Part shown: piece by piece, positions 1 to 11,419 of the stretch
Layout: every line of letters starts with the position of its first letter
How positions within the stretch are numbered: the first letter of the stretch is position 1
From: Fragilaria crotonensis
Lineage: Eukaryota; Bacillariophyta; Fragilariophyceae; Fragilariales; Fragilariaceae
Length of the DNA: 31,404 nucleotides
Reading direction: 5' to 3'
NCBI GenBank assembly: GCA_022925895.1
Contig: JAKSYS010000711.1
Span: forward strand, 1 to 31,404
The notes under the pieces: model-generated
Told to the model about the DNA's origin: nothing
Databases searched by the model: none
What the model saw: only the letters and a program-made list of their open reading frames with translations
Program-made: the position numbers and the translations under genes

Positions 1-956
1 CTGTTCGGTGAACAATTTCTTTAGTATTTTGCTAAGAAATCAAAGAATCGAAGTTTCGAAGTGCACACAACCATTTAATTTTGGGGTTCGATTATTCGAT
101 TTCTGTAAATTCAGGGGGGTTCGATCAAGGAATAATAGAAGAATCGAAGTTTGGGTTCAATTGGGTGTTGGACAATGGACTTTTTTACAAACAACCCTTT
201 TTGAGGGCCTGATCAACTCACAGATGAAACAAGCACTTACCTGAACTCCGTACAGTACTAGTACTTTACAGGGAGGGCATGGGCCATGGGCACGCCTGCG
301 ACGAAAGTGATGATAGACAGTAGAGAGTAGAGGCAACGTGACGAGAATAAGCACTGAGTATGGCGATACAGTACAGTAAAGACAACATCGAATGTGCCTA
401 CCGGTACAATACTAGCTGGGACACGTTGATTTGCAAAGAGAAGATTATGATGCAGCTGTACTTGCCCTCGACCACAGTATCGGAGTGGGTGTAGGTGTAG
501 GTGTAGGTGGACAGGACGACACAAAAGTTGTGCGAGAGAACGAGGAAAAGTGAGGAGGATCCTCAAAAGTGGTGGATGAGATTAAACGCGTCATGAAACC
601 GTTTGAATGCGTACGTACTGGCGAATTCTTACCTTAACGTGTTCCGTGTAAACGAGGGAAAGGGTACCAGACTACCGGTAGTAGAAGGGCGATAGGCGAT
701 AGGGGATTAAAGAGTGATTACGTGCTTGGGTTGACACCCCTTATGAGGTAGGACATACAAATTCCTACATAGTAGCGCAACATTAACTCGTCCGTACTTA
801 AACGGTCCCCGTAAATTATGAACCGTACAGGCAAATAATTTAAATCGACTTCCTCCGCGACCTGGTAATGATGAGCCCACAGATCGTATCTGTTCCAGGG
901 GGTTAAAGGCCCCGCCCATGCGGATGACCAATTACCCAGGGCATGTCCTCAATACA
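1..956. other. Gene-free left flank
   Basis: No open frame here looks like a protein, and the short frames on both strands mostly lack an ATG. What can be seen is two copies of a short AAGAATCGAAGTTT-like word near 45-60 and 138-152, a GTAC-rich stretch around 245-415 (CAGTACTAGTACT, ACCGGTAC), a GTAGGT hexamer repeated three times at 491-508, and an ACCGGT palindrome near 675. Because the copia relic to the right reads leftward, its 3' LTR should lie here. I could not delimit an LTR, since the matching 5' copy is not in the window. Confidence 0.5.
491..508. repeat. Short GTAGGT tandem repeat
   Basis: Three perfect copies of the hexamer GTAGGT lie in gene-free DNA, preceded by an imperfect GTGGGT. 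This is an ordinary microsatellite with no sign of function. Confidence 0.7.
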
Positions 957-2720
957 TCATGATGGCATGTGCCTGCATAAACTGCAACGTCGATCAGCCG
1001 TCAGGACTTTTGTGAATAAATCCGCAAGATTCGTCATTCCATCTTCTTTTCCAACGCGCATTATCCGAGCTGCAACGGCTTTGCGAACGACATGATAGTT
1101 GATGGCATTGTGCTTCTTTGCCAACATCGACTCCGGGATAGTAGTTATATTCTTGACGACGCCATTGTTGTCGCAATATACGACGTTGGCCGGCCCGTCA
1201 ATCGGTACGCCAAACATCCGCAGCTTGTATCGCAACGCGACAATGGTGTCTTTCGCAGTTCGTAGAGCCACAAACTCGCTTCCAAAACTGGAAGTTTCAA
1301 CAGTATTCTGACGTTTAGAAAACCAGATGATCAGCGCATTCTGCACATAAACGATGATCCCGGTGTGTGACCGTCTGTTAATGACATTGCCCGCATGGTT
1401 AGCATCGACAAAACAAGAAATGATAACGACACTGTTACCTTTTGGCTCTGGCATATTCAGTGGCATTTCCTCCTCAACATCCCCGTAAAAGTGCGCCTAT
1501 CGGCATTTGAGTTGAACACACGTTCATCAATAGCGGGGGTTTTCGGGTCAAAAACGACTCGTGCACCGTTCTCGTGCTTCTTGAGGTACGCAAAGACATG
1601 ATATAACGCTTCGAGGTGACCACGACGTGGTAACACTTGATGTTGGGACAACTGCGACACTTCAACAAATATCATGTCCAATCGGCTAAGCTCGATCGCC
1701 CAACGAAGGATACCGATCTGCTGTAAGAAATGCGATCCCAATTTGTCATTGGGTTCGGTCGTGACATCGAGTTCCGGTTTGTACCCGCTCGGCAATGAAT
1801 TCCTCGCGGTTGTCTTCAACTTTGCCTCTGGATCGTCCTCAGCAATGTAAGAAACGCGATCCCAATTTGTCATTGAGTTTGGTCGTGACATCGAGTTCCG
1901 GTTTGTACCCGCTCGGAAATGGATTCCTCGCGGTTGTCTTCAACTTCGCCTCTGGATTGTCCTCAGCAATTAGGGATTCGATGACTTTGACACTGTTCTT
2001 CATGTAAGTTTTGCTACTCATTGCCCATTCTGTCTTACATTTTGGCAGTTGCACCTTTTCCATGTCAGCCCCGATATATATATCGGGCTCGTGAACGCTC
2101 TCAGACTTGTGCTCATACAGTTTCCCAAGCTCGTTCATCGTTACTTTTGGTTCCTTAGCAAACACAAGAATGTCGTCAACGTAAGAAACCAGCACCATAT
2201 CATAGTGCGTTCCGCTGCTCCGGATCCAGACGTCTGGATTGGCCTGCGAAGAGGTAAACTTCAAATTGCTTAGTGTTACTGCCAAGTCTGCGCGCCATGC
2301 AGCACCAGACGGTTTAAGGCCATACAGTGCACGTGTGAAAATTAGAACTTTACCATGATCTTTGCCCGTTTCAATCCCGCCTTCAAACCATATCTTCTCT
2401 CGGCACGATGCGTTGAGATGAGCATTGGTGACATCTCCGGCAAGTACATTGAGGTCATTGAGACCAGCAATTAGGAATGCAAGAAGTCGCACACTGTCAC
2501 GTGATACCACGCTCGAGTACGTAATCGACAATGGTCGTGTATCGGTTGTATGCCCACCGGCAACAAACCTCGCCTTGCGAGTGAAGTCCATCTTGACGTC
2601 AAAGATAACGTGACATCGGATCTCCTGGAATCCAATCATAGAAGGTTCCTTACCTGTCCGGACCTGTTCGGGCGTTGTTCTGACCATATTGTGCCATGAT
2701 AATATGCTGAAATATGACAT
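957..2720 (-). pseudogene. Degraded Ty1/copia retrotransposon pol fragment (RT + RNase H)
   Basis: Reading leftward, the first open frame (2720 to 1839) carries a copia-type reverse transcriptase (RVT_2). It enters the domain at GFQEIRCHVIFDVKMDFTRK, has FVAGGHTT, the GDVTNAHLN region, ALYGLKPSGAAWR, and an intact YVDDILVF catalytic box. The second frame (to 1457) gives the connection region, including LRWAIELSRLDMIFVEVSQLSQHQ. The third frame (1466 to 957) is the RNase H domain, with FVDANHAGNV, SSFGSEFVAL, a CDNNG box and DLFTKVL near its end. The frame is broken by a 124-bp duplication and again near 1495-1505, where the connection region resumes in another frame as FYGDVEEEMPLN. Gag, protease and integrase are missing on the right, and no LTR was found. 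It resembles the CoDi copia lineages of diatoms and is certainly a dead copy. Confidence 0.93.
1723..1970. repeat. 124-bp tandem duplication inside the copia relic
   Basis: Copy 1 (1723-1846) and copy 2 (1847-1970) abut exactly. Both begin GTAAGAAA and end CCTCAGCAAT. I count 7 mismatches over 124 positions, about 94 percent identity. Since 124 is not a multiple of three, the duplication throws the polymerase frame off: the upstream frame ends at a stop just inside copy 1, while the same protein segment (AKLKTTARN...PSGYKPELDV) is encoded a second time in the next frame. Confidence 0.95.
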
Positions 2721-3911
2721 AACGAATCATTAACGAATATTTCTTCCAGTGATGGCGCAGGTACTTGTAGGGAGGCAATGGCGCCCCGTCGCCTCCGATG
2801 GGGTCGGATTCGCCGATCCAATGCATCAAGGGTCAAGTGCACCACTGAATGCACCAACCAGGCCACACGGCCATCATACGTGCTATGGGTCACTGGTGGT
2901 AGTATCATAGTGAAATATCATGGTGCTAGTATTGCAGGAAAGAAAGTCCCAAAGCAATATGAACAAAACACAAGCGTCAAGTGCGTTCAAAGGCGATATC
3001 GAACGCGTCAATGGGTCTGATAAACTGACTAAAAACGTACGATAGACGGTAGGAAAACGAGATTACGATAAAGTAAACGTTGGCTGCGTTGTGATCAGTC
3101 GCACATCAGTCGCACATCATGATCGTTCGTACGGTGACTCGCGTACCGTACCCAATTCCCTACCGTGTGCACAATATTTATTGTTTTATCGTGTCCCTTT
3201 TCACGCCGTGTTTCGCTCAGGGTCACCCGTTATGAACTTCACGATTATATTTTATCTATGCATATGACATATATAAATACTCCGAGTCTACTAGTAGGTC
3301 TATGTAGGTGTATCCTGTATCCTGTACTCTATGCTTCCAGAATACCATATGATAGTAGCATCGTGCCTCTACCAGTATTTCTCGGAGTATTCCTAACTCA
3401 ACAAGACATGCTTCTCATGAGGTCATGCGTGATTCTCGTGTTCGTGACTTAAGGGGTTGGAAAATCCGACTAGACTATGCGACCGACAATACATCGCATG
3501 ATGGAGTCCGGAGAACTTTGCATACCAGTACTACTTGGTTTTATCTATAATCGCATTCCACCTGTCAAGTGTCAAGTACCAGTACAAGTACGGGAGTACA
3601 CTCGGAGTCCCTATATCTGGTCCTGAACTTTTATCAACTCCCTGGATCATCTATGTACAAAACATGATCTTTGGAATGACCGCAAAGAATGGTGTTTCAA
3701 CGATCAGATCGAAAAGAAATCAGAATGACTTCTGCCTTCTTGCAGTTCTGCAAAAGGCTCATGCCCACAAGGCACCCATCACCCATCACCCATCACCCAT
3801 CACCCATCACCCATCACTCATCTCTCACCAGGAAGCACAAAATACATCCGTCAGCAGCGCCGAGTCCTTGATTGAAGTCTCCCTTCACCAATTATCAGAA
3901 TCGTCAAACTC
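2721..3911. other. Gene-free spacer between copia relic and STAND-WD40 gene
   Basis: No convincing gene is visible. The open frames are short, many lack ATG, and none has recognisable protein features. It contains the CACCCAT repeat at 3773-3821, GTAC palindromes around 3520-3605, and several AT-rich stretches. The last few hundred bases presumably hold the promoter and 5' UTR of the gene starting at 3912, but no specific element can be named. Confidence 0.5.
3773..3821. repeat. 7-bp minisatellite CACCCAT x6 plus one variant
   Basis: Six perfect CACCCAT units (3773-3814) are followed by one CACTCAT unit (3815-3821). The repeat sits about 90 bp upstream of the proposed start of the STAND-WD40 gene, so it could lie in its promoter or leader. 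The unit is seven bases, like the other short repeats in this window. Confidence 0.9.
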
Positions 3912-6900
3912 ATGTTTCTGAACGATGCATGTGACTCCAATGTAAGCGTTTCATTACCTTGTGAACGATGTGTGCATGTATCGTCGCTAATGCTGCTGAA
4001 ATTCGATTCGCCTAAAAGCGGCGGACTAATCGTCTTGCACCATTTAAATCATCGCCAGATCCAGGCAGTGATGCCTCAATCTCCGGAAACTCAAGAAAAT
4101 CTGTTGAAAAGCGTAAGGCTTCTACCCCTCGCTCCAAGGTAAGAATCGTTGCCTTCCTACCGAGGTTTGCTTTTGTGATGCTCATGATGCAATCCCGTTG
4201 CGATCGTCTGTTGGCAGCCGACAAATAAATCTGAATCATTTCCATTATCGCCAAAGCGACAGAGTGATTCCTCGAGTTCTGGCGACTCGGTCAACTCAAT
4301 TGATGGTCGTAAGTCTTCCTCCCCTCGTCGCTTTCGCCTATTTAACACCAGAGAGTCTGGCGATGCACAGGATCGTGAATCAAGCATTAGTCCATGGCGG
4401 CGGAGAAATGCCGTCATCGAGAAATGTTCCGAAAAAGTCAACATGAATGAATTTACGTCTGGTGCGGGTCAGCACATAGAAGGACAAGATGATCTTGCTG
4501 ACAAAAATCGTCGTGGGGGCAGTGCCGTGCGCTACTTTTCGGACCCCGACAGTGTTCTCTCCGAGTCATCGGGAAGTCGCAAATCCCGCTCCCCAATACC
4601 ACGAAGACAACGGAAGAGCGATTCCGTTGTTACAAGAGTCTACAGACGAATGAGCTTGGGCAAGGCGCCGGCTGTGGAATTCGCTTCAGTGTACTTCAAT
4701 GGGCGGCACCTAGGGGAAGTTAAATTCACGAAGCCCAATCCCATGGTCTCGGATGTGAGAGTGATTCTTTGTGAAGCCTTTACAGATCTCGCTCAGTCTA
4801 CATTTTCTTTCTGGTACTCGAGAGATGAAGTTGACGCGGTTGATCTCGAAGATGAACAGAGCACAAGAATCACCGATTGCCTTGCTGAGAATGTGCTTTG
4901 CATCAACACAACGGAATTCATGAATGACGATCTCGACATCTCTGACTTGCACATGGCAGACGACGAGCTCCGAGACATCTCTCCGGCGGCAGAAAGTGTC
5001 ATCCGCTGCTGCTTTCGACTCCTGGAAGACGCTGTCATCGTTCAAGCCAACGAAAAGAAAGATAATCCCGCACTCCCAAAGCTGGCGAGGACTTGTGCCC
5101 GCTTCGTTAAGCTTATTGCACGAGCAACTGTTGATTCTCGATCTACCAAGGAAAACCCTACAAGTCCTGGCGTCAAGTGGTACTTCGTGGAGCTACTTCT
5201 CCATCGCGTTGAGGAGCAGCTCGTTCATTGCGATTCGCGACACAAGATTGCAGAGTGGTGGTTCTATCGTAAGGATCAAAACGCATTGCTGGATACAATT
5301 CGGCAAACACAGGACGCGTTTCGATCATCTCCAAATCTTCCCACCAATCACCCTCTTTTCCATTTCAAGTTGCCAAAGCTTGGTCCTTCAGCAGCGTATC
5401 TTGTGGACATTTTGCACAAGGTCAAGCCGATGCAATTTACCGGGAAAAAGTATGATTCCGACCGCGAAAAGCTTGCTCGTTACCTCGGGGTCAACGAGGC
5501 GCAACTTCGAAGCGAGATTCTTTCGAAAAAGGAGAGAATTTTCCTTTACAACGCTGGAGAGAGCCCCTTATTCCGCCGTCGCACTGCCCCTGTCAAGGCT
5601 GACAAAGAAACGCTTAAAGGAATTGGCTCTATTAGTTTGAAGGAGACACTTGCGCCTTTATTCGAATTGCAGGAGACTTTCATCGATGAGAACGTCATGG
5701 AATTCTGCGAGGGAACACGTGAATGGGCATTTGATGAGTTCGACGGTTGGATGAGTGATCCTCGCACATCTAATAGGAGCTTCATTTTCATGGCTCCGCC
5801 AGGCTCAGGAAAAACTTTCTTTGCAAGCAAACTTGTTCGGTCTCGGTCAAGGCACATCTTGGCATACCACTTTTGTCGGCACGACGACAATCGCTTTCGC
5901 GACGCGAAAACCATGCTTTTGTCACTCATCTATCAGCTGTCCCTGCAATCGCCGCACTTCGAAAAGCGCCTTCGCGTGTTGCTTGCAGAAAAAGGGTTGA
6001 CAAGAAAGCAACTTCTCGGTCCAAACTCTTCCATCAAAATGATCTTTGCAGATCTGTTGGCATCTCCTCTATTGGAGATTCCAGTGCCAGCTTCGGACAA
6101 GTTTGTCATCGTAGTTGATGGCATTGATGAGGCGAAGGATGGCGTGGATGGAATTAATGAGATCCTTGCAGTGATGCAGGGAATGTTTCATCGACTTCCT
6201 AGCTGGATTGGTTTCTGTTTCACTACAAGGAAAAAGCTTGCAATCCTTAAAAAGCTCCGCAAGTTCAACGCTAGAATGATTTCCCCTACGTTAGAACAGA
6301 ATGAAAGGGATTTCAAACATTTCTTCGATGTTGCAATTCGCGAACGTAACGAAAGCGGGCAGTGCTACAGTAGCGACGAACTACCAAGTGTCTTGGCATT
6401 CAACGCCGGTGAAAGCTTTTTGTTGTGCAAACTCATGTTGTCGAAGTTGGGTGACTGCCAAAGCCTGAATCAGTTCGATGAATGCGCAATGTTCAAGCTG
6501 GAAAATCTACTTCGAGCGGAATGCCTTGATGTTTGTGCAGATAACCCTGCATTGTTTTGGAGGGCAGTCCAGCTGTGCATGGTTGCAGTTGAGCCCCTAG
6601 ATATTGAGGTTCTTTGCGATTTGCATGGATTTGAAAGGGACAAAATCATTGATATGTTATCGAAGTCCAAATCGTTTTTTGGCACGAAGCGTTCTGTTGT
6701 TCGATTCGTCCATAAAGTCTCAAAGGACTGGATACTCAATGAAATTGGTAAAGCGGACCTGGGTTATTTTCGGAGAGAACGCCGCATCAGTTTTTCTGGC
6801 TCGTCCCCAAAGTGCGGTCTCCATCAGCACAGCGCAGTCGATGAGGTTACAATATGCCACACTTTTTTCGCGAGGCAGGTGAAACGCCTTATGTTTAGTC

Positions 6901-9614
6901 ACGACGACACGCCAGTGGACGCAGCCCAAATGACTCGCGATTACTTACTTCGACACGGTGTCCATCATCTTGCCCTTGGGAGAATGTTCACTGAGGTCAA
7001 GGAACTCATCCTGAATCCTGCTTGGTTAATTCTGCACGCATCTGACCTTGACGGTATCGTACAGTCGTGCGAGTTGCTGTCAGACGTTGACCACGTGCTT
7101 GTGCTGCTGGCTCGTGCAGTAACACTATCAGGCGAGGCGTCGCGACAAGACCCTCGACAATTGATTGGACAGCTCGTCGGGCGTCTTATTGCCTTGACAA
7201 AGGACGGACACAGCGATAGTTCAGTTCAAGAATGCATGGTCAAGTTTCTTGGCGATCTCCGCTCTCACGATTATGGCTTCCAATGGTGGTGCCCCGTTGG
7301 ACCCACTTGGGACCAAGCTGAGCAATCTTATCTTCGAACAATTGAAGGCCATAAGGATTCTGTCCAGAGTGCTGCTTGGCATTGTGATGGCAGAAGATGC
7401 GCGTCGGGGTCATGGGACCGCGACATCAGAGTTTGGGATACAGTCACTGGCATTTGCAGTGGCATCCTTAGTGGACATAGCAACACCGTCTGGGCGATTG
7501 ATTGGGAACCGCGTGGACATCGTCTCGCTTCCGCGAGCATGGACAAGTCTGCGAGAATTTGGGACGTCGACACAGGATGCTGCGAAAATGTTCTAATCGG
7601 GCATCTAGATTGCGTGTGGGACATTCGCTGGTCACTGGATGCTAAAGCAATCGCCACTGCTTCTAAAGACCAAACAATTAGAATATGGGACCCAAAGTAC
7701 GGATCGTGTATCAAAACTCTGCAAGGGGATGGGGGCCTTATCTACTCAATTGCCTGGGAAGGAGGTATAAATAGCCGCATTTGTTCCGGATCAACGGACA
7801 ATCGAGTTCGCATCTGGAATACTCAGAGTGCGAAGTGTGAAAAGATCTTGACTGGGCATACAGACTGGGTTCGATCAGTTGACTGGTGCAAGACTGGACA
7901 ATACATTCTTTCAGCATCTGCCGACCAGACTGTACGAGTCTGGGACGCGGACACTTTCGAGTGTGAGCATGTTTTGATGGGTCACAGTGACACGGTATGG
8001 TCAGTTTCGACGAGCCCCGACGGCCGATATGCAGTTTCGGGCTCTTCAGATGGAAACGTCCGCGTGTGGAATTGTGCCACGGGGCGCGCGGAGCAAGTGC
8101 TCGAGGGCCATAAGGGAGCAGTTTGGTCTGTGGCGTTTTGTCCTGATTCTAAGCGCGTAGTATCTGGTTCCGCAGACAAGAGCCTCATATTGTGGGATGC
8201 GACTGTCGGTGTGCAGCAACAGGCGATATCAGGACATGTCCAACCGATTTGGTGTATCGATGCCACGATAGACGGGTCCAAGATTGTTTCTGGTTCGGCC
8301 GACAAGACTGCTCGGTTGTGGAATGCCCATACTGGGCGGTGCGAGAAAGTGTTTTCTGGACATACAGGCCCTGTCTTCGCAATCAAGCTCGCTGCGAATG
8401 GAAAATTGCTTGCCACGGCTTCGTCAGATAACACGGCGGCTGTCTATCGCATCAAAACCGGTGAACGGCAGTTGCAGCTTATTGGGCATACAGGCGCGGT
8501 GTGGTGTGTAGCATGGTCTTTGGACGACTCGACGGTCTACACTGGCTCGAAAGACACAACCATTCGTGCGTGGAATGCCTTAACTGGAAGGTGCAAGTTC
8601 CAACTCTCGGGACATACCGCCGACGTGAAGGGAATCTCAATCAGTCTTGACGGCATGCGACTAGCCTCAGCTTCAACCGACAAAACGATCAGGGTTTGGG
8701 ATCTTGTCACCAATACCTGTGGGCAAGTACTTGCACGACATGACACGGGTGTTCTCTGCGTCGATTGGAACCCTAAGGACAAGACCCTGCTTGTCGCTGG
8801 TTACATGTCTGGATCCGTCTCCGTCTGGAATACCAGTACTGGTGAGCGGGAGATGGATTTTTTGCCGGGACACGCGAGGCGCACCAACGCCGTATCGTGG
8901 TCGCCAGACGGTCAAAAAGTTGTGAGTGTTTCTTCGGACAAGGAGATTCGCATTTGGAGTATGGAAGATCATCATTGTGAGAAGAAGATCCTGGCAAGCA
9001 CGGGAGGGATTTTCGGCGTCGTATGGACGACACGGTATATCATGTCCTGTGGAGCTGACAAGTCCATTCGGCTCTTCAATCCTGGAAATACCCGCTGCGA
9101 ATTAGTTTTGGCCGGAGATGATCGAAGTAGCTTGGGTATACTCGACATGGCGCTGTCAAAAGATGGAAAGTACGCCGTGTCGGGAAACCGTCGAGGCATC
9201 ATTCAAATCTGGAATGCCGAGACCGGAATGTGTGAGAAGACTTTAAGTGGGCATACGAACTGGGTTCATGGTGTCTTTTTTGACGAGGGTGGCAAGCGAG
9301 TGTTGAGCAGGTCTGACGATGGGACAACACGTTTGTGGGATGTGGCAAGTGGCGAGTGCCTCATGGTAAACGAGGATGAAGACATGACGCCACAAGGTTT
9401 TGTAGCCGTACCAAAGACAGCCCTGAGAAGTCTGTCAGGTCCTGGGGAGAAAGGTAGTCCTGTGGGGGTTCTTTGTGACAAGGTTCGAGTTGAAAAGGAC
9501 AAAGCATGCGGATGGATTGGAAAGCAGATGTACTTCTTCGAACTCATGGGTGCGGAACAACGTGACAACATTATAGCGGCAAAGAAACCTGTCACATATG
9601 TTGCCGAATCGTGA
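3912..9614 (+). CDS. STAND (NACHT-like) NTPase with C-terminal WD40 repeats, NLR-like
   Basis: Proposed model: exons 3912-3941, 4019-4138 and 4218-9614, about 1848 aa. Both introns (77 and 79 bp) are GT-AG and phase 0, with donors GTAAGC and GTAAGA. An ATG at 4443 is in frame in exon 3, but open, protein-like sequence continues upstream of it. Order in the protein: Ser/Arg-rich low-complexity N-terminus; a possible beta-grasp (ubiquitin-like) stretch around FASVYFNGRHLGEVKF; a helical region; a P-loop NTPase with Walker A PPGSGKTFFASKL (about residue 580) and Walker B KFVIVVDGIDEA (about 680); a winged-helix-like part ending near VRFVHKVSKDWI; then about 16 WD40 repeats (roughly residues 1087-1764) and a short tail. 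Such proteins are signal-transducing ATPases in which the propeller senses or gates and the NTPase oligomerises; fungal NACHT-WD40 and animal APAF1/NWD1/TEP1-type proteins are examples. The ligand and effector here are unknown. The upstream exons are inferred from frame, splice sites and repeat similarity only. Confidence 0.9.
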
Positions 9615-9628
9615 ATCGCGAATCGCGA
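9606..9628. repeat. 7-bp tandem repeat spanning a stop codon
   Basis: The units GAATCGT, GAATCGC and GAATCGC run in tandem, followed by GA. The TGA stop of the STAND-WD40 gene (9612-9614) straddles the first and second units, so the repeat supplies the stop and begins the 3' UTR. Confidence 0.8.
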
Positions 9629-9823
9629 CTAAAATAAGAGGCCCTCGTTACGTAATATAATAATGATAACAAAATTCACAAAAACGAGAAGAGTTGTGAC
9701 TTGACGTTTGTTCGTCTAAAATGTTGGTCTCCACGTGACCGAATCGAACCTTGCACTGAAATCATACGATCAGACATAGTACTTCTACGAAAGAAACAAG
9801 ATTCGAGTTCTCGAATACCTCTT

Positions 9824-11297
9824 GTGTCTAAACGCCCGTTGTATTTAATTAAAGATGGCCCACTGGCAAAATCTTTAATTAAAGATTGATTTTGGCCCTT
9901 ATTTAACTTCTTCATTTTACCTTGTACGCCATATTTAGCACGCCAAACGTGTTCTCCATAGAGTCAAACCTCATGGGCCAAATTGGGGCGTCTTAGTCAG
10001 CGACAGTTCCTGATGTATGATGTTGAATGCAAAACTGGAGCCAATTTTTCACGAGTTTTTAAGGTGGAAAAATAACACGGTTTCCCCGGATGTATAGTAT
10101 ACCACCTACGCAGGCCACACAAAATCATGCCGTCTGAGGCCTCCATTAACGCATTTACTTCATGATCTTCCACTTCTACTGAGGTAAAACACTTCAGTGC
10201 AATGCTCTTGTGTGTGCTTTGAAGGAGAGGTATGTCACTGGCGTGAATCTCTAATTTTTGTTCGGTGTTGAGTTGTGATATCAAATTTATAAGGAGTTTT
10301 TAATCGCGCGGCATTATCTTATCATTGTCGCATTTCTCACTTTCGTTGTTGTAAAGGACTTGTGTTGACCGTGCGAGCCCAACCAAATGACCCGAGAGCT
10401 TCGTTTGGTGCATCTGAAGAACCAAAGAAGTGATGTTCCTCGTTGCTGAGCGCAGTCGTTGCTGTGGATGCAAGCAACACCAAAAGTCTCTCTCCGTAGC
10501 ACCTCAGCTCAAAGCTATCGTACTTCTGCGTTTTCCTCGCATCTTGTATCTTCGAGGCAAATGTCGCGAAACAAAGAAAAGATGTTGAAGAATATTGTGG
10601 TGATAAATGTTGTGGTGAGATGGCGAGGTCACGACGGCAATGGTGACTCAAATTTGGTTTCAGCAAATGCAGACCGGACAATAACAGAAAAGCAGCAGGC
10701 GGAGAGGAAGAAGACTTTTTCAAATTGCATTCTGAGGAACTCATGAACAACCCCCGCAGATTGGATTCGGTGAATGTTGAACTTTGGTGATAAACAATGT
10801 CAAATGGGCGAGGCTGAGCCACTTGATTTTTGACCGATCTCCTGCACCCCTTCAAGAACACGAGCATTAGGTCACCTCACCCAACAAAGTAAAGGAGGAG
10901 AACACTATATGATGATATTGCTTCCATAAGTCTTTACCAGGGCGAATGCCAAGCCTGCAAGTGCTGAACAACATGCATGTGCTCTCGGTGAAAAATGCTT
11001 TTGAGTGCACTACAACAAATTGGATTTGCTGAACCAAAAAGGAAAGTTATGCATTTCTACCCACATATAGTCATGCTACAGGCAATAATGAATAGATATG
11101 CATTGCTAATTCATGTTTGTCAGGCTTGGTGTATCATTCTATTGACGACGGCAAACCGCCATGGTTGATCTCGAATTTCCTGTTGTGGATGGTACAATTT
11201 GTACATCGACCGTCTTGCAAAACGTACGAAAATGGCCATCTTTAAAAAAAGACAACTTTGTCGTTAATTAAAGATACCCCCCCGGGCGTTTAGACAC
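9824..11297 (+). mobile_element. Putative non-autonomous DNA element 1 (TIR, TTAATTAA subterminal boxes)
   Basis: The ends are perfect 15-bp inverted repeats, GTGTCTAAACGCCCG at 9824-9838 and its complement at 11283-11297. TTAATTAA boxes lie 21 bp in from the left end (9845-9852) and 26 bp in from the right end (11264-11271), with a degenerate TTAAAAAA 22 bp further in at 11242. A second left box at 9875 sits in an 18-bp palindrome (AATCTTTAATTAAAGATT). CGTACGAAAATG lies 63 bp from the right end. The same layout recurs in the neighbouring element, which is why I call it mobile. No transposase is recognisable. Two minus-strand frames inside (10284-9997, no early ATG; 10867-10337) match nothing I know. 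No clear target-site duplication was found beyond a possible TT. Confidence 0.6.
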
Positions 11298-11419
11298 TTG
11301 CTCTGTCCGAACCATGTGTGTTTTAGGGTTTGGTTCTGCAATGGGCAACCGTGCGGGATAACGGTCGGATCGGGGTCTCGAGTCTCGAGTCACGAGTCAC
11401 GAGTCACGAGGCTCTACTA
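11298..11419. repeat. Spacer between the two elements with 7-bp repeat TCTCGAG/TCACGAG
   Basis: The 122-bp spacer includes five tandem 7-bp units at 11376-11410: two TCTCGAG followed by three TCACGAG. No coding capacity is visible in the spacer. Confidence 0.75.

Noticed and set aside
1-956. 3' LTR of the copia relic
   Set aside because: Expected in this position, but no TG...CA pair, primer-binding site or matching second copy could be found to define it.
2636-2908. Minus-strand frame as upstream copia integrase
   Set aside because: Its translation shows no zinc finger or integrase core; recognisable copia sequence starts only near 2650.
3535-3921. 128-codon plus-strand frame
   Set aside because: It is largely the CACCCAT repeat translated (THHPSPITHHPS) and ends before the proposed first exon of the STAND gene.
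9715-9775. tRNA-like B box (GGTTCGATTCG on the minus strand)
   Set aside because: No paired T-stem, no acceptor stem and no anticodon arm can be drawn around it.
10337-10867. 176-codon minus-strand frame as a gene
   Set aside because: Low-complexity Ser-rich sequence, no domain, lies inside a putative non-autonomous element; kept only as a note.
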